From Roseiarcus sp963835885 (GTDB taxonomy: Bacteria; Pseudomonadota; Alphaproteobacteria; Rhizobiales; Beijerinckiaceae), in the NCBI GenBank assembly GCA_963835885.1, contig CAWIHF010000033.1:62001-126000 (forward strand): a stretch of 64,000 bases of DNA, written 5' to 3'. A program made the position numbers and the translations under genes. Positions 9,084 through 17,654 of this stretch are shown one piece after another. The notes under the pieces are model-generated. The model saw only the letters and a program-made list of their open reading frames with translations, ran no database searches and was not told the origin of the DNA. Position 1 is the stretch's first letter. The number at the start of each line of letters is the position of its first letter.

Positions 9084-10745
9084 TCATGCCCGCTGGGCGT
9101 ATTTGATTTCGATCAGGTCTTTCATGAGCCGGGTCAGATCGGCGGACTTCGTCAGACAGCCGAAGCTGTCATGGAGTTCGCGAAAGAGCCGGTAGAGCTG
9201 ATCGTAAACCTTCCGGTTCTCCGCAGTCGGCGCGTAATGCGCCGGCTTCAATCCCGTCATCTTCGCCTGCGCGGTCTCGAAGTCCGGATGGGCGCGCGCA
9301 AGCACCGCCGCCGCGATCGCCGAGCCGAGCGCGCAGCTTTGGCTGGAGCCGGCAACGAGCATCGCGCGGCCGGTCACATCGGCGTAAATCTGCATGAGCA
9401 GCGGATTCTTCTCCGCGATCCCGCCGCTGCACACGACCCGGTCGATGCGCACGCCGTACTGCTCGATGCGCTCGATGATCGCGCGCGCTCCGAACGCCGT
9501 CGCTTCGATCAGCGCCCGATAGACGTCGGCTTGTGAGGTATAGAGGTCTTGTCCAACGATCAGCCCGGACAGCAGCTGGTCCACCAGAATGGTCCGGTTG
9601 CCGTTGTTCCAGTCCAGCGCCAGCAGGCCGGCCTGGCCCGGCTTCTGTTTGGCTGCTTCGGCGGTGAGCTCGGCGTGAAGCGCGGCGTCACCGCCGCAGA
9701 CGCCTTCGACCCACCATTTGAAGATGTCGCCGACGGCCGACTGCCCGGCCTCGATGTCATAGAAGCCAGGCAAGACTCCACCGTCGACGATGCCGCAGAC
9801 GCCGGGAATGTCGGCGACCGGCTTGTCACGAGGAAGGACGCAAATGTCACAAGTCGACGTGCCGATCACCTTGACCAGCGTCCCCTCGCGCACGCCGCAC
9901 CCGATCGCCCCGTAGTGAACGTCGAATTCGCCGATTGCGATTGGAATCCCCGGGCTCAGGCCGAGGCGAGCGGCCCATTCGGGCGCGAGCGCCCCGGCGG
10001 CCTCGCTCGCGTCGTACGCCCTTTCATAAAGCCGGTCACGCAGGGCGCCGAGACGCGGATCGAGCTCGCTCAGAAACGCCTTATCCGGCAGGCCGCCCCA
10101 TTCGTCCGAGTAGAGCGCCTTGTGGCCGGCGGCGCAGACGCCCCGCTTGACGCGGAGCGGGTCGGTGACGCCGGCGAGCACAGAGGGGATCCAGTCGGCG
10201 ATTTCGACCCACGAATAGGCCGCATCGAATACCGCCGGCGCGACGTTGAGGCAGCGCCAGATCTTGGACCAGAACCATTCCGAAGAATAAACTCCGCCGC
10301 ATTTGGCGATGTACTGCGGCCGAATTTTCCCGCTGAGCTCGGTGACCCTGCCCGCCTCGCGCCAGCCGGTATGGTCCTTCCACAGCCAGCATTGCGCGGA
10401 GAGATCGTTCTTCCACCTCTCGTTAAGCGCCAGCGGCCGGTTTTTCTCGTCGACCGGCAGCGGGCTGGACCCTGTCGTATCGACCCCGAGGCCGACAATT
10501 TTCGAGGCGCTGAAGTCGGGCCTGGCCGCCGCCTCGGCGAGTGCGCCTTTGATGCTTTCCTCGAGGCCGAACAGATAGTCGCCCGGATATTGCCGGGCGA
10601 GATGGCCGTTGTTCGGATCGAGCAGGACGCCCTGTGCTCCGGACGGATAATCAACCACCCGGCTGCCGTATTCCGCGCCATCCGAACAGCGCACGACGAG
10701 CGCGCGCACGGAATTGGTGCCGAAATCGAGACCTAGCGTGAACAT
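9084..10745 (-). CDS. araB: Ribulokinase
   Basis: A FGGY-family carbohydrate kinase of about 553 residues. The N-terminal ATPase motif LGLDFGTNSVRALVV, GVDTTGSSPLPVD, FVLWKDHT-like WLWKDHTGWREA, GGVYSSEWFWSKI, AGHKALYSDEWGGLPD and GTSTCDICVLP all match AraB. The C-terminal FGGY-type segment is CSGGIAEKNPLLMQIYADV. It phosphorylates L-ribulose. The start MFTLGLDFG at 10745 has GAGGAG four bases upstream; an ATG at 10760 is an alternative. First gene of the minus-strand arabinose operon; 62 bases separate it from araA. Confidence 0.96.
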   Translation of the reverse strand: MFTLGLDFGTNSVRALVVRCSDGAEYGSRVVDYPSGAQGVLLDPNNGHLARQYPGDYLFGLEESIKGALAEAAARPDFSASKIVGLGVDTTGSSPLPVDEKNRPLALNERWKNDLSAQCWLWKDHTGWREAGRVTELSGKIRPQYIAKCGGVYSSEWFWSKIWRCLNVAPAVFDAAYSWVEIADWIPSVLAGVTDPLRVKRGVCAAGHKALYSDEWGGLPDKAFLSELDPRLGALRDRLYERAYDASEAAGALAPEWAARLGLSPGIPIAIGEFDVHYGAIGCGVREGTLVKVIGTSTCDICVLPRDKPVADIPGVCGIVDGGVLPGFYDIEAGQSAVGDIFKWWVEGVCGGDAALHAELTAEAAKQKPGQAGLLALDWNNGNRTILVDQLLSGLIVGQDLYTSQADVYRALIEATAFGARAIIERIEQYGVRIDRVVCSGGIAEKNPLLMQIYADVTGRAMLVAGSSQSCALGSAIAAAVLARAHPDFETAQAKMTGLKPAHYAPTAENRKVYDQLYRLFRELHDSFGCLTKSADLTRLMKDLIEIKYAQRA

Positions 10746-10967
10746 CGGCTCCTCAGTCATCCTCCCGGGGCCCTCCGGCGTTCTTGGACCCTCATCATCA
10801 TAACCGCGTCAATCGCAAGAGCGAAGCCAATTGTATGAAAATTGAGTTCGCGCTAAGGTCCTCCATCGTCGGACGGTTCGGTAGAGCATAAGGCCGCCGG
10901 CCGCTGGGGTTGAACATCCCCCAAGTCGAATCTGAGAATTGCCGGCGAGGCGATAGGGAGGTTTCTG
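10746..10967. promoter_or_regulatory. Divergent ara operon / sugar ABC transporter control region
   Basis: The 222 bases between araB (minus) and the binding-protein gene (plus) must hold both promoters. AT content is highest around 10797-10850. No regulator gene (AraR, AraC or LacI type) is adjacent, so control is probably by a distant regulator acting here. The plus-strand gene has GGGAGG before its ATG. Confidence 0.5.
10828..10844. promoter_or_regulatory. Possible operator, inverted repeat CAATT-N7-AATTG
   Basis: A 17-base dyad CAATTGTATGAAAATTG lies in the middle of the divergent arabinose control region. Size and place fit a dimeric repressor or activator site, but the arms are short and AT-rich, so chance is possible. 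Confidence 0.3.
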
Positions 10968-11981
10968 ATGTCTAAAAACCAGTTCCAACATGTGCTGTGT
11001 GCGGCTGCGGCGCTCGCGTTTGCTTTCGGAGCGGCTGATACCGCTCACGCGACCGACCCGGTGGCGAAATGGTGCAAGGGGGTCAAGATCGCCGCCTTCC
11101 CGGGCGGCCCGCAGGGCGGCGTGTTCGCCAACAACGTCTATAACGGGTATCGCCAGGCCGAACTCGATCTCGGGCCGTCGGTCACCTACTACTTCTCGAA
11201 TTGGGACCCCAACACGATGCTGAACCAGCTCCAGCAGGCGATCGCGACCAAGGTCGACGGCATCGCCTTCATGGGCCATCCGGGGGACGACGCCACCGAC
11301 CCGCAAATCGACAAGGCCTTCGCTCAAGGCATCATTTTCACCACAGCGAACACCGCTCTGCCTAAAGCGCAGGCGAAATACGGGCCCGAAGGCATGGGCT
11401 ATGTCGGCGCGCCGAATCACGCCGCCGGCTACGCGCTCGGCGCCGAGGCCGCCAAGCGGGCTGGCATCAAGGCGGGCGACGAAGCCTTCGTCTGGGGGCT
11501 CAAGGGACAGGGCGGCGACCGAGGCCAGCGCACGGTCGGGGTGATCGAGGCGCTCGAGAAGGCCGGCGCGAAGGTGATCTATCAGGAGATCGACAAGGCG
11601 ACCGACGCCGACCCGAACGCCGGCACCGCCACTTTCGTCGGCGTGATGAAGGCCAATCCCGGCATCAAGGTCGTCGTCACCGACCACGGCGCCTTGACCG
11701 CGAATGTCGGCGTCTACGCCCGCGCCGCCTCGCTGAAGCCCGGCCAGGTGTTCTTCGCCGGTTTCGACATGTCGCCGAATACGGCCAAGGCGATCAAGGA
11801 CGGCTATCAGGACTTGGTTATCGACCAGCAGCCTTACTTGCAGGGCTATCTGCCGATCCTCAACATCTGCCTGACCAAGAAGTACGGGTTCTCGGGTCTG
11901 GACATCAACACCGCGGGGGCGTTCGTCGACCCGAAGAACGTCGACGCCGTGGCGCCGTTGGCGGCGAAGGAAATCCGGTAA
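10968..11981 (+). CDS. Sugar ABC transporter periplasmic binding protein (probably arabinose)
   Basis: 337 residues with a Sec signal peptide (MSKNQFQHVLCAAAALAFAFGAADTAHA, cleavage near residue 28) and a Peripla_BP_4 type two-lobe fold: VKIAAFPGGPQGGVFANNVYNG, QQAIATKVDGIAFMGHP, GIIFTTANTALP, VGAPNHAAGYALGAEAAKRAG, and FFAGFDMSPNTAKAIKDGYQDLVIDQQPYLQGY. This is the ribose/xylose/fructose class. It heads a three-gene operon with ATPase and permease and is divergent from araBAD, so L-arabinose is the most economical substrate, though that is inferred from context only. Confidence 0.9.
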   Translation: MSKNQFQHVLCAAAALAFAFGAADTAHATDPVAKWCKGVKIAAFPGGPQGGVFANNVYNGYRQAELDLGPSVTYYFSNWDPNTMLNQLQQAIATKVDGIAFMGHPGDDATDPQIDKAFAQGIIFTTANTALPKAQAKYGPEGMGYVGAPNHAAGYALGAEAAKRAGIKAGDEAFVWGLKGQGGDRGQRTVGVIEALEKAGAKVIYQEIDKATDADPNAGTATFVGVMKANPGIKVVVTDHGALTANVGVYARAASLKPGQVFFAGFDMSPNTAKAIKDGYQDLVIDQQPYLQGYLPILNICLTKKYGFSGLDINTAGAFVDPKNVDAVAPLAAKEIR

Positions 11982-12052
11982 GCTCCGGGTCGGGTCCAAA
12001 GTCGGGGCGCCGCGGCGCCCCGATTGTCCATGAAAGGCACAGCGGAGGGGGC

Positions 12053-12841
12053 ATGGCGGAGCCAGCGGCATCCGGCGACGGCGAACCGCCGGTGATCGAA
12101 CTCAGGAACGTCTCCAAGTCGTTCGGAGAAGTCCGTTCGCTGTCCGGGGTCAATTTCAAGGTCAACCGGCGGGAGATCGTCGGCTTGCTCGGCGACAACG
12201 GCTCGGGCAAATCGACCCTGGTCAAGGTTGTGATGGGCTTTCACACACCCGATCCCGGCGGCGAAATCTACTTCCACGGCAAGCGCATGGACGACTGGTC
12301 GGTCGCCAAGGCGCGGAGCCTCGGCATCGAGACGGTCTATCAGGAACGGGCGCTCTGCGAGAAGCAGCCGATCTGGCGCAACATGTTCATGGGGCGCGAG
12401 CTGCGCACGCGGCTCGGCCTTCTCGACGTCAACCGCATGCGGGCCGAAGCGGCGCGGCTGATGCGCGAGCACATGGGCTTCACCTCGGCCGCCGTCCATC
12501 CCAGCAATGTCGTGGCGACGATGTCGGGCGGCGAGAAGCAAGGGGTGGCGATCACGCGCGCGCTCTATTTCGAAGCCGAACTCGTCATCCTCGACGAGCC
12601 GACCATGGGCCTGTCGCTCAGCGAGACGCGGAAGACCCTCGATTTCGTCCGCAACATCAAGGAAGTCGGCAAGTCGGCGATCTTCATCGACCACAACATC
12701 TTCAACGTCTATCCGGTCGTCGACCGGCTCTACGTGCTCGATCGCGGCAAGGTCGCGGGAGTCTACAACAGAAGCGAAATCACCATGGATCACCTGATCG
12801 AGCGGCTCTATCACGTCGCCCGCACCGGAACGCTCGAGTAA
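12053..12841 (+). CDS. Sugar ABC transporter ATP-binding protein, single-domain
   Basis: 262 residues with one nucleotide-binding domain: Walker A GDNGSGKST, Q-loop TVYQERALC, signature MSGGEKQGVAITRAL, Walker B LVILDEPTMG and switch His FIDHNIFN. Sugar importers of the CUT2 class usually have a fused double ATPase of about 500 residues; this is the single-domain form seen in the Frc (fructose) system of rhizobia, which works as a homodimer. The start ATGGCGGAGCC at 12053 follows GGAGGGGGC. Four bases separate its stop from the permease start. Confidence 0.92.
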   Translation: MAEPAASGDGEPPVIELRNVSKSFGEVRSLSGVNFKVNRREIVGLLGDNGSGKSTLVKVVMGFHTPDPGGEIYFHGKRMDDWSVAKARSLGIETVYQERALCEKQPIWRNMFMGRELRTRLGLLDVNRMRAEAARLMREHMGFTSAAVHPSNVVATMSGGEKQGVAITRALYFEAELVILDEPTMGLSLSETRKTLDFVRNIKEVGKSAIFIDHNIFNVYPVVDRLYVLDRGKVAGVYNRSEITMDHLIERLYHVARTGTLE

Positions 12842-12845
12842 ACCC

Positions 12846-13874
12846 ATGGCTGAGGCAGGTCTCCCCGCAAAGCCGATCGGCAACCACGGCGCGCCGCCGT
12901 CCCTGTTGCTCCGCTATGGCAGCCAGCTCGGCATCGTCGGGGTCGGCCTCGCGATGTGGCTCGGATTCGTCATCGCGGCGCCCAGGGTCTTCTTCTCTGA
13001 TCTCGACATCTATCGCGCCTTCGCCGAGACGACGCCGCAGTTCGGCATCGTCGCGCTGTCGCTGACATTCGTCGTCATCACCGGCGAGATCGATCTCTCG
13101 TTCCCCGCCGTGATGGCGCTGGGCACGGCGGCTTTTTGTCTCATTACCGCCCACGCGGGGGCGCCTTGGTACGTCGGCGTCGTCTGCGCGTTGGCGACCG
13201 GCGTCGCCTGCGGGCTCTTCAACGGCCTGCTGGTGGCGGCGCTCAACATTCCCTCGCTCGTCATCACCATCGGCACCCAGTTCCTGTTTCGCGGCCTTGA
13301 ACTCGTGCTGATGGGAGGCACCGGCGTGCCGATGACCGCCGATCAGTACCCCCAGATGCACGCGCTCCTGCGCGGAACCTATGTCGGCGTGCCGGTCCAG
13401 ACGCTGTGGATGGTCGCCATCCTCATCGCGGAGTGGTTCCTCTTGAACCGCACCCGGTTTGGCGCGCATGTTTTCCTCGTCGGCGACAATCAGATCAGTG
13501 CGCGGCTCATGGGCGTCAACGTCGCCCGGGTGAAAATCAAGGCCTTCGTGCTGGTCGGCGTGACTGCGGTGTTCGCCGGGCTCCTGAGCTCGATCTACGG
13601 CTATTATTTCTGGCCAACCACCGGCGAAGGGTCGCTCCTCAACACCATCGCCTCGGTGTTCCTCGGCGGCACGTCGGTGTTCGGCGGCACCGGCTCGGTG
13701 GTCGGCACCTTCGTTGCATCCTTCATCATCGGGGCGATCAACGCGGGCATCGTATCGGCCGGCATCAACGCCTTCTACACCCAGCTCGCCTTCGGCCTCG
13801 TGATCGTCATCTCGGTCGTGCTGCAGACCCTGATCGACCGGCGCATCCGCCGCCAGTCGCTAACCGGGCGGTGA
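12846..13874 (+). CDS. Sugar ABC transporter permease
   Basis: 342 residues, BPD_transp_2 (CUT2) family with about eight to ten hydrophobic segments. The family coupling region is visible as GDNQISARLMGVNVARVKIKAF, preceded by TRFGAHVFLVG; GEIDLSFPAVMALGT matches the conserved periplasmic/TM2 motif (GGIDLSVG in relatives). It forms a homodimeric channel with the single-domain ATPase. Last gene of the operon; an inverted repeat follows at 13902. Confidence 0.92.
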   Translation: MAEAGLPAKPIGNHGAPPSLLLRYGSQLGIVGVGLAMWLGFVIAAPRVFFSDLDIYRAFAETTPQFGIVALSLTFVVITGEIDLSFPAVMALGTAAFCLITAHAGAPWYVGVVCALATGVACGLFNGLLVAALNIPSLVITIGTQFLFRGLELVLMGGTGVPMTADQYPQMHALLRGTYVGVPVQTLWMVAILIAEWFLLNRTRFGAHVFLVGDNQISARLMGVNVARVKIKAFVLVGVTAVFAGLLSSIYGYYFWPTTGEGSLLNTIASVFLGGTSVFGGTGSVVGTFVASFIIGAINAGIVSAGINAFYTQLAFGLVIVISVVLQTLIDRRIRRQSLTGR

Positions 13875-13901
13875 AGCCAAGCCCCGCTACCGGCTGCGCC
13901 C

Positions 13902-13923
13902 CCTCTCCCGCTTGCGGGAGAGG
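13902..13923. repeat. REP-like palindrome after the sugar transporter operon
   Basis: CCTCTCCCGC and GCGGGAGAGG are perfect 10-base arms around TT, followed by CCGGGGTGAGGGG. This CTCTCCCGC...GGTGAGGGG form is a common intergenic repetitive element in proteobacteria. It may also end transcription, but lacks a T tract. Confidence 0.6.
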
Positions 13924-13948
13924 CCGGGGTGAGGGGAGGCGACTCCGA

Positions 13949-15808
13949 TCAGAATTCGTGAAGGCCGGCTCCAGAATAAATGGGAAGGAATTCATGCTGC
14001 GTTTTGGCTGCAAGCCTCGGCGTTGTGGCGGCCTCGCCGGCGACGCACGGGGCGAATGGGCCCGCGAGAACGGCGCGTCGAACGTTCGCATCGCAAATTG
14101 CGGCGAGGCCCTCTGCGGCGCGATCGTCGGGCCGCGCAACGCAAGCGGGCCCGGCGAAGGTCGGCCCGCAGGTCTTTTTCGACATGAAGCCGCGCGGCGA
14201 CAATGTCTGGACGGGCAGCGCCTTCAATCCGGACGACGGCAAGACCTTTTCCGGCAAGATGCCCCTGTCGGGTGATCGCCTCGTCACCGCCGGCTGCGTG
14301 TTCGGCGGCCGCATCTGCAAATCGGTCGGCTGGACGCGCGCTCGCTGAGCGGTCGGCGCGCGGAGAGTCGCGTGCAAATCCCCCAAGCCGTTCGATCGTT
14401 GTCGTGCCCGCGAAAACGGGCATCCAGAGATGACGAGTGCTGAAGGTTCGACCGGAGCGGCGACGGACTCTAGCCCCCCGCGAGTGCTGGACGATGTTGG
14501 TGTCTCGCCCGGCCCTAGCCTCCCGATGTCGTGGAGACCTTTCGACCCCGAAGCCCTTTTCCGGGCCTCATACGCCTTCAGCGGCCCCAGTTGAGAAAGT
14601 CGGGCTAAGCGGACGGCGCCGACGGTGATCGGGCGGGCAAGGCGCTGGAGGAGGGGAAAGTCGACGTGGCTGTTGAGCCATTCCGCCTGGAAGCCGGCGA
14701 AGCGGTCGGTGATCGCCTGGAAGGTTGTGCGTACGGCGTCGAGATGGTCGAGCCCCTTCCTCAGGCCGAAGTCGTTGAGGTTGTTTGAGACCAGCTCGTT
14801 GCGCAGGAATGTCGAGAACTTCTCGTACTGCTTCAGGAAGGCGCTCTTGAAGTAGGCGCGGAAGGCATGATGGCCGTGCTCGATCTGGTCGATGACCGTG
14901 GCCAGCTTGCCGCGCATGCGGCGATTGAGCCGCGTGCCGAAGATCGCAGCGATCTTGTCGGCGCCGAGCCGCCACAGGCCGAGCTCGCAGCTGCGCTCGA
15001 ACAGCTTATGGATGGGAAAGTGGCGCTTGAAGATGAAGTTGCGGCAATACTCGATCTGCGAGATGGCGTAGAGGCGTGACAGATTGAGCCGGGCGCGCTC
15101 CTTCTTCGAGAACTTTGGTCCGAGGATCAGCGTCCAGTAGTCGAGCCGCCGGCGGATGATGTCCGGGCTCAGCCGATCGGCCGCCGTCTGCAGCGCCGCC
15201 GGATCGGCAATGGCAAGGAAGGCGTTGTCATGCTTGCGGAAGCCGATCCCGGCCCTCTTCAGCTCTTGCTCGATGAAGCTGTGACCGTTCAGGTAATAGG
15301 TGGTCTGGAACGGGAAGAACGAGGCCACCCGCAGAACCATCGGCCCGAGCACCTCGTCGCGGATGTAGAAGTAGTAGTGCGTGAAGCGGCTGCGCTGATG
15401 CGCGAGGATGCGGTAATGCGGGTCCTTGCTCGGATATTTCGGCAGGCTGACGCGGTAGGTCGGCCCTTGCTCCATGCTCTTGAAGATGAAGTAGACGCCG
15501 TAGGCATTGCGCTTCGCCATGCGGCGCAGCCAGGGCAGGACGTGGTCCTCCTTGCGCACTCCCTTCTCGGCCCACTCGATTGAGATCGAATGATTGCGCG
15601 CATAGGCTTCCACCCAATTCTGGTAATCGGCCGTCCGCTGGCTCAGCGCCTCCTTGCTGACCTCCGCCACCCCGACGATCTCACGGAAGAAGTGGACGAC
15701 CAGCTCGGGCCGCGACAGCGCCGTCAGATAGCCGTGAATGACAATCCGATCGAAGCAGTGATAGACGAAGACCAGGAACTCGCCGAACAGCTTGGTGAAG
15801 ACGTCCAT
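13949..15808 (-). CDS. Large protein of transposon-associated type (DVFTKLFGEF family), C-terminus replaced
   Basis: The frame starts MDVFTKLFGEFLVFVYHCFD at 15808 (a longer frame reaches 15901 without support). About 400 residues follow the pattern of a widespread uncharacterised protein found in many copies in diverse bacteria: GYLTALSRPELVVHFFREI, SQRTADYQNWVEAYARNH, EWAEKGVRKEDHVLPW, FKSMEQGPTYRVSLPKYPSK, RSRFTHYYFYIRDEVLGPMV, GHSFIEQELKRAGIGFRKHD. Homology ends near TVGAVR at about 14610, where relatives continue into a winged-helix-like C-terminus. Here the frame instead runs on through unrelated sequence, antisense to the DUF2147 remnant, to 13949. I therefore regard it as a 3'-truncated copy. 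Its multi-copy distribution and the IS-like end beside it suggest a mobile gene; no catalytic motif is recognised. Confidence 0.6.
   Translation of the reverse strand: MDVFTKLFGEFLVFVYHCFDRIVIHGYLTALSRPELVVHFFREIVGVAEVSKEALSQRTADYQNWVEAYARNHSISIEWAEKGVRKEDHVLPWLRRMAKRNAYGVYFIFKSMEQGPTYRVSLPKYPSKDPHYRILAHQRSRFTHYYFYIRDEVLGPMVLRVASFFPFQTTYYLNGHSFIEQELKRAGIGFRKHDNAFLAIADPAALQTAADRLSPDIIRRRLDYWTLILGPKFSKKERARLNLSRLYAISQIEYCRNFIFKRHFPIHKLFERSCELGLWRLGADKIAAIFGTRLNRRMRGKLATVIDQIEHGHHAFRAYFKSAFLKQYEKFSTFLRNELVSNNLNDFGLRKGLDHLDAVRTTFQAITDRFAGFQAEWLNSHVDFPLLQRLARPITVGAVRLARLSQLGPLKAYEARKRASGSKGLHDIGRLGPGETPTSSSTRGGLESVAAPVEPSALVISGCPFSRARQRSNGLGDLHATLRAPTAQRARVQPTDLQMRPPNTQPAVTRRSPDRGILPEKVLPSSGLKALPVQTLSPRGFMSKKTCGPTFAGPACVARPDDRAAEGLAAICDANVRRAVLAGPFAPCVAGEAATTPRLAAKTQHEFLPIYSGAGLHEF
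13994..14348 (+). pseudogene. DUF2147 family exported protein, multiply frameshifted
   Basis: Pieces of a short DUF2147 protein (about 117 residues) lie in three alternating frames. In order: the signal peptide LAASLGVVAASP, then GEWARENGASNVRIANCGEALCGAIV, then VFFDMKPRGDN, SAFNPDDGKTFSG, GCVFGGRICKSVGWTR ending at 14348. Three single-base indels (two extra bases, one missing) between about 14003 and 14155 are needed to join them. Three in one short gene is denser than elsewhere in the window, so real decay is as likely as assembly error. The family is secreted, small and of unknown function. It follows the sugar transporter operon by 120 bases. Confidence 0.7.
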
Positions 15809-15854
15809 GGCTTCGCCCCCGCAACGGTCGATCCAAACCAGATCGGGCAAAGCT

Positions 15855-16182
15855 ATGCGCAACCGTCCTCGGCTTCGACTCGCCGGCGAGATTCGCTCCA
15901 TCCAGCGACGGGCCGCCGCTCATGACGGGCGCGTCGTCGCCGTCGACCAGCTTGTCCTGTTCTCGACCGAAACAGGCGATGCTTGGCTCCTCGACCCCTC
16001 CGATCACCTCGCCGCCCGCCTCGCCCCCGACGGCGATCCGGAATCCATCGCCTTTGACGAAACCGACACCAGCTTCCAAATCGCCTGGACCGGCAACTAT
16101 CGCCTCGACGGACCGGCCTTGGTCTACACCGATCGCACACAGCCGCCGCGTATCGCTCCTCGGCTATCCGACGCCCTCCTAG
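15855..16182 (+). CDS. Small hypothetical protein, divergent partner of the DVFTKLFGEF gene (frameshift near 16137)
   Basis: Starts MRNRPRLRLAGEIRSIQRRA at 15855, 46 bases from the divergent start of the larger gene. Recognisable features are VDQLVLFSTETGDAWLLDPSDHLAARLA and the C-terminal RRVSLLGYPTPS, which lies one frame over; dropping one base in GCACAC at 16135-16140 gives a 108-residue protein. Related small proteins of about 110-120 residues are common in Hyphomicrobiales. I recognise no domain or function. The tight divergent spacing suggests a shared promoter and that the two genes travel together. Confidence 0.5.
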
Positions 16183-16209
16183 GCTTAGGTTCTCTCTAGC
16201 GCAACATGA

Positions 16210-16246
16210 GAATGTCCACTTTTGGCAAAGTAGGAATGTCCCCTTC
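16210..16246. repeat. IS21-like terminal direct repeats (GAATGTCC-N-CTT)
   Basis: GAATGTCCACTT at 16210 and GAATGTCCCCTT at 16234 are direct repeats spaced 24 bases apart with TTGGCAAAGTAG between them. This layout, AATGTCCcCTT repeated around GCAAAGTAG, is typical of an IS21-family end. No transposase of that family is next to it. Confidence 0.5.
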
Positions 16247-16264
16247 GGAAGAGGCAATTTTTCG

Positions 16265-17654
16265 TCAGACCGGGATGCGAATGGCAGCCCGGAGTCCGCC
16301 GAGAGGACTATCCGACAGGGTAATGTCGCCTCCGTGGGATCGGGCGATATCCCTGGCGATGGCGAGACCCAAGCCGGCTCCGCTTTCGTCCTGATTGCGC
16401 GCTTCGTCCAAGCGATAGAATGGACGGAATACGTCCTCACGATAGGGCGGCGGAATGCCGATTCCGTCGTCGTCGACGACGATGGAGACGAACCGGGGCT
16501 CGCGTTTCGCCATGATCCGTACGTTATCGGCATGGCGTTGGGCGTTGGCGACGAGATTGCCGACGCAGCGCTTCATCGCCACCGGGCGCACCGGAATGGC
16601 GAGATTGCCGTTCGTTTCGAGGGTGACCGCGGCCCCGTGCCGTTGTGCGTCGGCGCGCAGGTCCGCCAGCAAAGCGCCGATGTCGGTCTCGGTCGAACCC
16701 TCGGTCGAGTCGCCACGGGCGAAGGCGAGATATCCCTCGAGCATCCGCCCCATCTCGTCGACGTCCTTTTGCAACAGATCGCTGTCGGCGGAACTGTCCA
16801 GCAAGGCAACCGAAAGCTTGAAGCGGGTCAGGATTGTCCGCAGGTCATGACTGACGCCGTTGAGCATCGCGGTGCGCTGTTCGGTCGCCCGCTCGATTCG
16901 GCGCTTCATCTCAATGAAGGCATGCCCCGCCTGACGGACCTCGCGGGCGCCGTGCGGGCTGAAGTCGGCGTCTCGACCCTTTCCGAAATCCTCGGCCGCG
17001 TTCGCCAGCCTCAGAATCGGCCGAATTCTGGTTGCGCAGGAAAATGATCGCGACCGTCAACAGAACGATCATCGCGCCGAGCATCCACAGGACGAAAATA
17101 TGAGCGTTCGCCTCATAGGCGAGCGAGCGGCGCGTCACCAGCCGCAGCACGCGGTCGCCAAGGTCGACTCGAATCTCCATAAGGCCGGAGCGGCCGACCG
17201 TGTCGACCCAAAATGGCTCACGGACATGCGCTTTGATCTCGCTGGGCAGAGTGCGCGTCAGCGGGTCCAGCGCGTCGAAGAAAGACCTCGGCATGGGAGG
17301 AGGCAGCGGACCCGCCGGTAGGAGCGTGGCGTCCATCCGGAACCTCTCCGCAGCGAGATTCGCGAGAAACGCGTTATCGTCGCCCGGCGGAAGTTTCTGG
17401 TAGAGGTCAGTCAGGGCGCCGATGTCTCTGGCCACCGCCTCAGAGAGCCGTCGCGTGACCAGCTCCCAGTGATGTTGCATGAATGCGAAGGTGACCGCGG
17501 TCTGCAACAGCACCATGGGCAAAATGACAATGAGCAGCGAGCGCTTGTAGAGGCCCTTCGGCAGCATTTCCGCAAGACCCCGCGCAACACGCCGCCACAG
17601 GTTGCGGGTGCGGGCGAACAGGCGCAGGGTCGCAAACGGCAGTCGAGAACTCAT
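16265..17654 (-). CDS. EnvZ-like sensor histidine kinase (frameshift near 17025)
   Basis: About 462 residues when one extra base near 17022-17030 is removed. The N-terminal part has TM1 (SLLIVILPMVLLQTAVTFAF), a periplasmic domain of about 125 residues, and TM2 (IFVLWMLGAMIVLLTVAIIFL). Then IRPILRLANAAEDFGKG begins the HAMP in the shifted frame, followed by the dimerisation box GVSHDLRTILTRFKL with the phospho-accepting histidine, N box NLVANAQRHADN, D box VDDDGIGIP and G box ESGAGLGLAIARDIA. The ATG at 17654 overlaps the response regulator stop by ATGA, so the pair is one operon. As it stands the frame is split into 16911-17654 and 16265-16909. Signal unknown; osmotic or envelope sensing by analogy only. 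Confidence 0.86.

Noticed and set aside
9549..10736. 395-codon frame opposite araB
   Set aside because: Composition is that of an antisense shadow; araB on the other strand is unambiguous.
13890..13945. Possible CRISPR repeat
   Set aside because: Only one copy of the palindrome is present with no regular spacing; it fits a REP-type element. I found no array of repeats and spacers anywhere in the window.
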